Assembly: GCA_964551295.1 (NCBI GenBank)
Contig: CAZKDJ010000125.1
Span: 1-12,268 of the forward strand
Direction of reading: 5' to 3'
DNA length: 12,268 nt
Source: JAFGED01 sp964551295
Lineage (GTDB): Bacteria; Chloroflexota; Anaerolineae; B4-G1
This document shows positions 7,114-12,268 of this stretch, one piece after another. A model generated the notes under the pieces. That model was not told the origin of the DNA and did not search any database. It worked only from the letters and a program-made list of their open reading frames with translations. Numbering within the stretch: position 1 is the stretch's first letter; each line of letters starts with the position of its first letter. A program made the position numbers and the translations under genes.

Positions 7114-7472
7114 TTGTCGACGACGATGAGCGCGTGCTTTTCGTCTTGAGCCAAGCTTTACGGCGGATGGGAGACGGGTATCGCGTTGAGGCAGTCCGGA
7201 GCGGTGAGGAAGTGTTGGAGAAGGCACAAGTCAAGCCTTATGATGTTCTCATCACCGATATCGTGATGCCGGGTATGGATGGTGTGGAGTTGACGGAGGC
7301 GATTGAGGGATTGCATTCCGACACAGCGGTGATCTGGATCACAGCCCACGGCCGCCATCGGTTCCAGGCCGATGGCGAGCGATTGCACGTTTATCGATGC
7401 CTAGAAAAGCCAATCCGGATCGCCGAGATCCGCCAGGCGGTAGTAGATGCGACGGAGCGTGCTGAAAGCTGA
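7089..7472 (+). CDS. Single-domain response regulator (CheY-like receiver)
   Basis: The 127-residue product is one receiver domain with no DNA-binding or enzymatic output. It has the acidic pocket D11-D12-D13, phospho-acceptor D57 in VLITDIVMPGMDG, T85 in VIWITAHG and the conserved K107 in CLEKPI. Such proteins pass phosphate within a relay or bind a partner when phosphorylated. No histidine kinase lies in this window. ATG 7089 has GGAGAGG 5 nt upstream (7077-7083). The in-frame GTG at 7041 would add 16 residues ahead of the normal receiver start (MGELQYILIVDDDE) and lacks a ribosome-binding site. The gene follows a doubtful ORF and is followed at once by a ferritin-like remnant. Confidence 0.9.
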   Translation: MGELQYILIVDDDERVLFVLSQALRRMGDGYRVEAVRSGEEVLEKAQVKPYDVLITDIVMPGMDGVELTEAIEGLHSDTAVIWITAHGRHRFQADGERLHVYRCLEKPIRIAEIRQAVVDATERAES

Positions 7473-7481
7473 AAAGGAGGG

Positions 7482-7593
7482 ATGAGTTTAGTATCAGACT
7501 TTGAATCCGTTCAGTGGTGTGGTGCCAGGTCGAAAGCTCAGCAAGGAGGAACTGGTTTGGGTAATTTGCCTGAACGTGGCCCCTTCGGGTTAG
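7482..7593 (+). pseudogene. Remnant of a ferritin-/rubrerythrin-like gene (N-terminus only)
   Basis: In the frame starting at 7504 the DNA encodes NPFSGVVPGRKLSKEEL, then VWVICLNVAPSG and a stop (7591-7593). This is the start of the ferritin-like family whose members begin M-x-E-F-V-NPFSG. The gene at 12228 starts the same way (MPEFVNPFSGKVP). The ATG at 7482 (MSLVSDF) is in another frame. A loss of two nucleotides after TTT (7501-7503 region) would explain the shift. Homology ends after LNVA, where the family would continue with the iron-binding Glu-rich helix, so no metal site survives. AAAAGGAGG (7473-7480) sits almost against the ATG. This is a dead fragment by two lesions, a frameshift and a truncation. 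Confidence 0.6.
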
Positions 7594-7696
7594 TCCTCTC
7601 TCCGACGGCAGGGAAGACGCGTACCGGGACCAAAAGTGGCAGGTGTATGACGATCAGATCAAGCGTAAGGTCTTTGACAAGATCGGCGTCGAATAG
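7594..7696 (+). pseudogene. Orphan C-terminal coding fragment, unrecognised
   Basis: After the ferritin-like homology stops, a different frame (open from 7574) reads DGREDAYRDQKWQVYDDQ and then IKRKVFDKIGVE before TAG (7694-7696). The charged, normal composition and GC-rich codons look like the tail of a real protein, but there is no start codon with a ribosome-binding site. I do not recognise the family. It may be the far side of a deletion that fused the start of one gene to the end of another. Confidence 0.35.
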
Positions 7697-7774
7697 TAGG
7701 TAGGGATGAGTTTCCCCTTCTCACCCGTGGGAGGGAGCGCGCGGGTATGTGCGAAGGGGGAGGGGGATTATGGG

Positions 7775-9367
7775 ATGAAAAAGCGTCTGTTGCTGGGTTG
7801 GGTGTTTCTCTTTTTCGTCGGCATTGGGGCGTGCTGTCCCGCGCCGGTTGTTTCGCCCACGCTGGCTGCGTCGGTTCCGGCATTGGCGGTGGGGGAAACG
7901 CCCTCCGCTTCCTCACAGGCCAGCGCCCTCGGAGGTGCGACTGCGTCGCTGGTTCCATCACCGACGCCCGCGCCGACCCCGACCCTCGTGCCGCTGCCCT
8001 GCATGTGCCTGCGGGAGCCGTTCGCCACCGACGTGGGGAACTGCGGCTCGATTTCCATGTACAACATAGTGCTGGCGGTCGATCCGGCTGCCGCCCGGGT
8101 GACGGGTCACCAGGAGATTCGCTACACCAACCAGGAAAGCGAGCCGCTTTCGGATCTGTATCTGCGGCTCTTTCCGAATTCTCCCACCTACGGCGGTGCG
8201 ATGACGGTCGCCGACGTGATGCTGGCCGGACGGGCTTTAACCCCGACGGTCGAATTGGAGGGCACTGCTTTGCGCCTGCCGCTGGTGTCACCCTTGGCCG
8301 TGGGTGAGGCGCTCACGGTGACTATGGCCTTTGAGGTCGACGTGCCGACCTCTGGCCGGACGGGGCATGGGTTGTTTTCTTACCAGCGGGGAGTGATGGC
8401 GTTGCCCAACGTCTACCCGCTCATCCCCGTCTACGACGACGAGGGTTGGAACGTCGATCAGGCGCCGGTGCATGGTGATGACGTCTACTCCGATATCGCT
8501 GCCTATGACGTTCGGATCACCGCTCCATCCTCCATGCAGTTGATCGCTTCCGGCGGATGCACCCAGCAGTCATCGGAGGGGACGGAGACAACCTGGACGT
8601 GTGAGGCGGCGCCGATGCGGGATTTCACCCTCGTGTTGGGGGAGGATTTCCAGCAGCGCAACCGCATGGTGGAAGGCGTGGTGGTCAACAGCTACTTTTA
8701 TGCGGGACACGAGGCGGGGGGAGAAAAAGCTCTCCAGGTGGCGATCGACGCATTGTCCGCGTTCGCTGATCTCTTTGGCCCTTACCCCTACGCCGAATTG
8801 GACGTGGTCGAGACGCCCAATTACCTGGGGGGCATGGAGTATCCCGGCCTGGTCGTCGTGGAGGACGGTCTCTATCCTGGTGTGGTCGGGGTGGAGTGGC
8901 TGACGGCGCACGAGGTAGCCCATCAGTGGTGGTTCGGCCTGGTGGGCAGCGATCAGGTGGACGAGCCGTGGTTGGACGAGGCGCTGACCCAGTACAGCAC
9001 CATGCTCTACTACGAGCGGGTATACGGCGCGGAGCGGGCCGAGAGAATTCGGTATGCAGAGTTCGAGCAGGTTTATCAAAACCTCATCCGGCGGGGACGC
9101 AATCTGCCCGTTGGCCTATCGGCTCGGGAGTACCCGGCCGAATTGTATTGGCAAGTCGTCTATGACAAGGGGGCGCTTTATTTCCACGCCCTGCGTGAGA
9201 GGGTGGGGGATGAAGCCTTTTTCGATATCCTGCGCACCTATTACCAGCGCCACCGGTACGCGATCGCCACCCCCGAGTCCTTTCTGGCGACGGTGGAAAG
9301 CGTGACCGGCAATCCCCATAGAGACCTGTTCGATGAGTGGGTGCTGGGGGAAGCGGCGAGACCCTAA
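7775..9367 (+). CDS. M1-family zinc metallopeptidase, lipoprotein
   Basis: The 530-residue product has a signal sequence with a lipobox-like I-G-A-C, a short Pro/Thr linker (SPTPAPTPT) and an M1 peptidase (gluzincin aminopeptidase) fold. It contains the substrate-binding loop GGMEYP (352-357, equivalent to GxMEN), the zinc site H379-E-V-A-H383 with E402 18 residues later in WLDEALTQ, and Y463 in VYDKGALYFHALR, the usual transition-state tyrosine. All catalytic residues are present, so it should be an active peptidase on the outside of the cell, trimming N-terminal residues from peptides. The C-terminal helical domain of larger M1 enzymes is absent or short. ATG 7775 has GGGGGAGGGGG 8 nt upstream. 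The longer frame from 7706 lacks a signal-like start. The gene stands alone. Confidence 0.92.
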   Translation: MKKRLLLGWVFLFFVGIGACCPAPVVSPTLAASVPALAVGETPSASSQASALGGATASLVPSPTPAPTPTLVPLPCMCLREPFATDVGNCGSISMYNIVLAVDPAAARVTGHQEIRYTNQESEPLSDLYLRLFPNSPTYGGAMTVADVMLAGRALTPTVELEGTALRLPLVSPLAVGEALTVTMAFEVDVPTSGRTGHGLFSYQRGVMALPNVYPLIPVYDDEGWNVDQAPVHGDDVYSDIAAYDVRITAPSSMQLIASGGCTQQSSEGTETTWTCEAAPMRDFTLVLGEDFQQRNRMVEGVVVNSYFYAGHEAGGEKALQVAIDALSAFADLFGPYPYAELDVVETPNYLGGMEYPGLVVVEDGLYPGVVGVEWLTAHEVAHQWWFGLVGSDQVDEPWLDEALTQYSTMLYYERVYGAERAERIRYAEFEQVYQNLIRRGRNLPVGLSAREYPAELYWQVVYDKGALYFHALRERVGDEAFFDILRTYYQRHRYAIATPESFLATVESVTGNPHRDLFDEWVLGEAARP

Positions 9368-9435
9368 AGGTTTTCGCCAAAGCTATCCGCTGGCAGAAGC
9401 GCGTCTTCTAGCACTGACAAGGAAAGGAACAATCG

Positions 9436-9539
9436 ATGACGTTCAAGAGAATGGTGCTTTTGCTTCTGGGCCTCTCGGGAGGACGGCGGCGGTCGCTTAC
9501 CTGGTAGGCCACTGGCTGCGACAGGCGTATGGTGTCTGA
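9436..9539 (+). other. Possible frameshifted small membrane peptide gene
   Basis: GGAAAGG (9421-9427) precedes ATG 9436, which encodes MTFKRMVLLLLGLSGG and then Arg-rich residues to TAG at 9505. A neighbouring frame continues with RTAAVAYLVGHWLRQAYGV to a TGA at 9537-9539. A single-nucleotide shift near 9480 would give one hydrophobic peptide of about 34 residues. It may be a decayed or mis-sequenced tiny membrane protein, or chance. The rest of the 9368-9561 gap shows only the ribosome-binding site of the next gene. Confidence 0.25.
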
Positions 9540-9561
9540 AAAATCGATTGAGGAGGTTGAA

Positions 9562-10878
9562 ATGACCTATAGCACATATGAGGGCAATCCACTTTTTGAC
9601 AGGAGTGGGTCTTGTAGCGCGGGTGAGAGAACGGGCAGCCTTTTGTTGGTGCTGGTGTTGAGTGCCACTCTGTTGATCTTGACCGCCGCGCTTGCCGGGC
9701 GCGGTCAAGCCGGCGCGCGTCCGGCTGCGTTGGCCCAAGGAGCGGCCGTATGGCCCAACATCGCGCTGACGCACACCGTGGGCGGGTTCAGCCAGCCGCT
9801 CCACATCACCCACGCTGGCGACGGCAGCGGGCGGCTGTTCGTCGTGGAAAAGGCGGGTGTTATCCGCATCCTGCGCAACGGCAGTCTGGAGCCAACGCCT
9901 TTCCTCTCTATCGCGAATCGCGTCGGCAGCGCTGGCGGCGAGCAGGGGTTGTTGAGTGTCGCCTTTCCGCCGGATTATGCGACCAAGGGCTACTTTTATG
10001 TCGATTATACCGACGTCAACGGGGACACCGTCGTCTCGCGCTTCTACGTGGACAGCGACCCGGACGTGGCCGATCCGACCAGCGAGAAGGTCATCTTGAC
10101 CATCGATCAGCCCTACGCCAACCACAACGGGGGGCAGTTGGCCTTTGGCCCCGACGGGTATCTGTACATCAGCACGGGAGATGGCGGCGACGGGGGAGAC
10201 CCTGAGGGCAATGGTCAGAACCCGGCGACGCTGCTGGGTAACATCCTGCGCATCGACGTCGAGCCTCACGTCACACCGTTCTCTGTGACCCACCGGCTCT
10301 ATTTGCCCCTGATCATGTCTCAGGGAGGGGGTGGGCTGGCCTATCGTATTCCATCCACGAACCCCTTTACCCAGACGGCGGGCTACCGCGACGAGATCTG
10401 GGCCTGGGGGCTGCGCAACCCGTGGCGCTTTTCCTTCGACCGCAGCACGGGCGATCTCTACATCGGCGACGTGGGGCAGAATTCTTACGAGGAGATCGAC
10501 TTCCAGCCCGCTACCAGCGCCGGTGGCGAGAACTATGGCTGGGCAATCATGGAGGGCGCTCACTGCTACCCCTCCGACCCGTGCGATTCGACCGATTTGG
10601 TGCTCCCAGTGGCCGAATACGACCACAGCTTGGGCTGTTCGGTGACCGGCGGCGTGGTCTATCGCGGGCCGGCCCCAGACCTACAGGGAATCTATTTCTA
10701 CGGAGATTACTGCAGCGGGCGGATATGGGGCTTGGTCCAGGAGGGAGGGGGATGGTCCACGCAGGTGCTGACGAACACAGGCCTGAGCATCACGTCCTTC
10801 GGCGAGGACGAGGCCGGAAATGTGTACGTGATCGACTTTTGGAATGGGGACGTGTATCAGGTAGGGGAAGCACCGTGA
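9562..10878 (+). CDS. PQQ-type glucose/sorbosone dehydrogenase-like secreted propeller protein
   Basis: The 438-residue product has an N-terminal membrane/signal segment (about 26-46, SLLLVLVLSATLLILTAALA) and a six-bladed propeller of the GSDH/HHIP family. Typical stretches are GEQGLLSVAFPPDY, NHNGGQLAFGPDGYLYISTG, GNILRID, WGLRNPWRFSFD, GDLYIGDVGQNSYEEI and GENYGW. H188 in the NHNGG motif corresponds to the catalytic base of soluble PQQ glucose dehydrogenase. It probably oxidises sugars or alcohols outside the membrane with PQQ, but not all family members bind PQQ and no PQQ synthesis gene is seen. The usual loop after GNILRID is enlarged here and holds RLYLPLIMS (245-253) followed by a Gly run. 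ATG 9562 has AGGAGG 5 nt upstream (9551-9556). The in-frame ATG at 9529 has no ribosome-binding site. Confidence 0.88.
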   Translation: MTYSTYEGNPLFDRSGSCSAGERTGSLLLVLVLSATLLILTAALAGRGQAGARPAALAQGAAVWPNIALTHTVGGFSQPLHITHAGDGSGRLFVVEKAGVIRILRNGSLEPTPFLSIANRVGSAGGEQGLLSVAFPPDYATKGYFYVDYTDVNGDTVVSRFYVDSDPDVADPTSEKVILTIDQPYANHNGGQLAFGPDGYLYISTGDGGDGGDPEGNGQNPATLLGNILRIDVEPHVTPFSVTHRLYLPLIMSQGGGGLAYRIPSTNPFTQTAGYRDEIWAWGLRNPWRFSFDRSTGDLYIGDVGQNSYEEIDFQPATSAGGENYGWAIMEGAHCYPSDPCDSTDLVLPVAEYDHSLGCSVTGGVVYRGPAPDLQGIYFYGDYCSGRIWGLVQEGGGWSTQVLTNTGLSITSFGEDEAGNVYVIDFWNGDVYQVGEAP

Positions 10879-10895
10879 ATGGGAGGTGAAGCCTT

Positions 10896-10984
10896 GCTAA
10901 CCCAATTCCAACTTTTCAAACCAAAGCCAGCGCTGCCTCCAACCATGAGCGTCGGCTGGTGGCTGGTTTGCGTGTTAAGATAGA
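10896..10984 (+). promoter_or_regulatory. Promoter-like module, copy 2, upstream of the osmC-like gene
   Basis: This is the counterpart of 6735-6824, with AATTCCAACT (10904-10913), ACCAA, CCAACCA (10939-10945), GGCTGGTTTGCGTGTTAAGATAG (10962-10984 in part). TAAGAT (10976-10981) is the likely -10 box, 58 nt before the ATG at 11040. The distance from CCAACCA to the -10 box is 37 nt in both copies. The block also contains an inverted repeat: CAAACCA...CCAGC (10917-10931) with GCTGG...TGGTTTG (10955-10970). Confidence 0.5.
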
Positions 10985-11039
10985 ATTGGTGAATTGGGAC
11001 CGTCGATTCAAAACAAGATTACGGGAAAGGAGAAGGACA

Positions 11040-11480
11040 ATGGCACAGCTAGAGCGCAGGGCAGAGGCGGTTTGGGAAGGGAATTTGCGCGGGGGAAAAG
11101 GCCACATCACCAGCGAGAGCGGCGTGCTCGCGGATGTGGGGTACAGCTTTTCGACCCGCTTTGAGAACGAACCGGGTACCAATCCGGAGGAGTTGATCGC
11201 TGCTGCCCACGCGGGGTGTTTCAGCATGGCGTTCGCCAACACCCTCGCCAAGAAGGGGTATGAGCCGCAGAGTATCGAAACGCAGGCGACCTGCACGCTG
11301 GCCTCACAGGCGGGCGGGGGCTTTGCAATTACCAAGATGCTTCTCAAGGTGCGTGGGCGCGTGCTCGATATCGACCAGGAGCTTTTCGAGCAGATCGCCG
11401 AGGAGGCCGATGGAGGATGTCCAGTGTCCAACCTTCTGCGGGAGGGACTAGAGATCGAGCTGGAGGCGACCTTGGTATAG
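11040..11480 (+). CDS. osmC: OsmC/Ohr-family peroxide reductase
   Basis: The 146-residue product is a full-length OsmC-family protein, a cytoplasmic thiol peroxidase that reduces organic hydroperoxides and hydrogen peroxide as a homodimer. The reactive cysteines C60 (AAHAGCFSMA) and C127 (GGCPVSNLL) are present, with R40 and E50/E51 (NPEELIAAAHAG) that activate the peroxidatic Cys. The N-terminus (MAQLERRAEAVWEGNL) and the GKGHITSESGVL segment fit the OsmC branch better than Ohr. ATG 11040 has AAAGGAG 7 nt upstream. The longer in-frame start at 10959 would lie in the promoter module. It is followed by superoxide reductase and ferritin-like genes, so it is part of an oxidative-stress locus. 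It probably has its own promoter (10896-10984). Confidence 0.93.
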   Translation: MAQLERRAEAVWEGNLRGGKGHITSESGVLADVGYSFSTRFENEPGTNPEELIAAAHAGCFSMAFANTLAKKGYEPQSIETQATCTLASQAGGGFAITKMLLKVRGRVLDIDQELFEQIAEEADGGCPVSNLLREGLEIELEATLV

Positions 11481-11595
11481 ACGTGCGGAAGAAGGGAGAA
11501 GACACAACATTCCGATTGGGCATAAGAAGAGATTCTATAGTGAACAAAGAAAAGGAGATATTCACATGTTAGGTGCGCAAATTCAACACTCAGAC

Positions 11596-11741
11596 TCAGT
11601 AGATCCAATTTTCGTCACTCCGAGCGGAGCGAGGAGTCTCCCAATGCAGGGCGGAGATTCTTCGCTACGCTCAGAATGACGGTTTCGCAGGTGATTTTCA
11701 TCAACACGCACATGTGCACACCAAGAATTTGGATCTACTGA
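11596..11741. mobile_element. 146-bp MITE-like element with 13-bp terminal inverted repeats
   Basis: The left end TCAGTAGATCCAA (11596-11608) is the exact reverse complement of the right end TTGGATCTACTGA (11729-11741). The match extends to 16 bp with one mismatch. GAC flanks both sides (11593-11595 and 11742-11744), a likely 3-bp target duplication. There is no coding capacity. Inside lies a 29-bp imperfect inverted repeat (11613-11641 with 11653-11681) and the perfect palindrome GCACATGTGC (11708-11717). This is the build of a non-autonomous element moved by a transposase encoded elsewhere. No IS family could be assigned from the ends. Confidence 0.85.
11613..11681. repeat. 29-bp imperfect inverted repeat inside the MITE-like element
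   Basis: The arms 11613-11641 and 11653-11681 pair at 24 of 29 positions, with two more G-U pairs in RNA, around an 11-nt loop (CAATGCAGGGC). The right arm read on the minus strand starts CGTCATTCTGAGCG. From memory, this resembles a repeat family common in many environmental bacterial genomes, which was not verified here. Confidence 0.8.
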
Positions 11742-12121
11742 GACTGGAAGACGGAAAAGCACGTGCCCGTGATCGAGGCACCGGACGAAGTGGAGGCCGG
11801 AGAGGTTTTTGAGGTCAAAGCCAGCATCGGCAAGGAGATTGCCCATCCCAACACCACCGAGCACCACATTCGCTGGATCGCGCTCTATTTTCACCCGGTG
11901 GGGGACAAGTTCACCTACGAGGTGGGACGCTTTGAGTTCAACGCCCACGGTGAGTCGGTGAAGGGGGCGAACGAGGGGCCGGTCTACACTCACCACGCGG
12001 TCAAGGCCGCGCTCAAGATCAATCAGCCCGGTACGCTCCACGCCCTCGCGTATTGCAACATCCACGGGTTGTGGGAGAGCAAGAAAGAAATCGGGCTAGC
12101 ATAAGCTCGAAGGACAAGTCG

Positions 12122-12160
12122 GACTGGGACTGCGGCAGAGCGTGGGCGGCAGTCCCAGTC
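12122..12160 (+). repeat. Perfect 12-bp hairpin between superoxide reductase and ferritin-like genes
   Basis: GACTGGGACTGC (12122-12133) and GCAGTCCCAGTC (12149-12160) pair perfectly around a 15-nt loop. No T-run follows, so it is not a standard intrinsic terminator. It could mark the 3' end or stabilise the mRNA of the upstream gene, or be a short dispersed repeat. The loop-proximal CGGCAGA (12133-12139) can alternatively pair with TCTGCCG (12179-12185), so two exclusive structures are possible ahead of the next gene. Confidence 0.6.
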
Positions 12161-12227
12161 TCGCGCACGCCAGGGCTCGTCTGCCGAGACCAGGTGCGCA
12201 CAAGTAAATTCATAGGAGGAACAACAA

Positions 12228-12268
12228 ATGCCAGAGTTTGTCAATCCATTCAGTGGAAAGGTGCCTGA
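12228..12268 (+). CDS. Ferritin-/rubrerythrin-like protein, 5' end only
   Basis: AGGAGGA (12214-12220) lies 7 nt before ATG 12228, which encodes MPEFVNPFSGKVP up to the window edge. This N-terminus is typical of a ferritin-like diiron family (NPFSG.VP..) found beside superoxide reductases and rubrerythrins in anaerobes. The remnant at 7482-7593 has the same motif. Iron storage or peroxide detoxification is the expected role, inferred from 13 residues and context only. The gene continues beyond the window. Confidence 0.55.
   Translation, partial: MPEFVNPFSGKVP

Larger units (their letters stand above)
11566..12104 (+). pseudogene. Superoxide reductase (neelaredoxin type) split by a MITE-like insertion
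   Basis: AAAAGGAGA and ATG 11566 start MLGAQIQHSD. Translation then runs into inserted DNA and stops at 11677-11679 (37 codons). After the insert, WKTEKHVPVIE and the rest of a superoxide reductase continue from 11745 to TAA 12102-12104. Joining codon 10 (GAC 11593-11595) to TGG 11745 gives a complete 129-residue enzyme with E14, K15, the iron ligands H16, H44, H50, C114 and H117, and the typical HPNTTEHHIRW and YCNIHGLWE. The class is the one-iron, non-desulforedoxin form that reduces superoxide to peroxide with rubredoxin electrons. The downstream piece alone could start only at GTG 11763 or later, which removes K15 and H16. The frames also differ. As written the gene is broken. The remaining codons look undamaged, suggesting a recent event or a spliced, bypassed or revertible state. 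Confidence 0.88.

Noticed and set aside
8570..9079. Long minus-strand ORF opposite the M1 peptidase gene
   Set aside because: It is a GC-rich shadow of a gene whose plus-strand product has a full set of catalytic motifs.
9364..10626. 420-codon minus-strand ORF opposite the sugar-dehydrogenase gene
   Set aside because: The plus-strand product has clear family motifs and a ribosome-binding site. The minus-strand product has no recognisable features and is a high-GC shadow.
11763..12104. A short functional superoxide reductase starting at GTG 11763
   Set aside because: It would lack K15 and the iron ligand H16 and has no Shine-Dalgarno sequence. The true start with a strong ribosome-binding site lies at 11566, before the insertion.
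12053..12268. Plus-strand ORF running to the window end
   Set aside because: It overlaps the superoxide reductase tail and a hairpin, lacks a ribosome-binding site, and competes with a well-initiated ferritin-like start at 12228 in another frame.

Overview
The window looks like a stretch of a high-GC Chloroflexota (Anaerolineae-like) chromosome. The indications are several lipoprotein-like products with long Thr/Pro-rich 'TPEPTPTPT' linkers, a 'RLYLPLI' segment of the kind common in secreted Chloroflexota proteins, two-component-regulator-type propeller repeats, and an anaerobe-style oxidative-stress cluster (OsmC, superoxide reductase, ferritin-like protein). The lineage call is inference from protein style, not from a marker gene.

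Layout. (1) 4-675, minus strand: a PT-rich lipoprotein with an unrecognised C-terminal domain. It is transcribed from a good-looking promoter (723-751) inside the divergent intergenic region. (2) 908-6680, plus strand: four genes spaced 7, 17 and 13 nt apart, probably one operon. They encode a membrane-anchored zinc-ribbon protein with four OB-fold-like repeats, a lipoprotein with two more copies of the same repeat, a lipoprotein with 14 propeller blades, and a TctA/DUF112-type membrane protein. (3) 6681-7774: a promoter-like module, a doubtful small ORF, a single-domain response regulator, and a decayed stretch holding the N-terminal remnant of a ferritin-like gene plus the tail of another reading frame. 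(4) 7775-9367: an M1-family zinc metallopeptidase lipoprotein. (5) 9562-10878: a PQQ-type glucose/sorbosone dehydrogenase-like six-bladed propeller protein. (6) 10896-12268: an oxidative-stress locus with OsmC, a superoxide reductase gene, and the first codons of a ferritin/rubrerythrin-like gene that runs off the window.

The most striking observation is that the superoxide reductase gene is split by a 146-bp non-coding insertion (11596-11741). The insert has 13-bp perfect terminal inverted repeats, a long internal hairpin and a 3-bp GAC target duplication, which is MITE architecture. Removing the insert and one GAC restores a textbook 129-residue superoxide reductase. The downstream ORF alone lacks the catalytic Lys15 and the iron ligand His16.

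Two further points link regions 3 and 6. A roughly 90-bp promoter-like module is shared between 6735-6824 and 10896-10984. The ferritin remnant at 7482-7593 is a relative of the gene starting at 12228. Region 3 may therefore be a decayed or rearranged relative of the oxidative-stress locus. No tRNA, rRNA, CRISPR array or transposase gene was seen.
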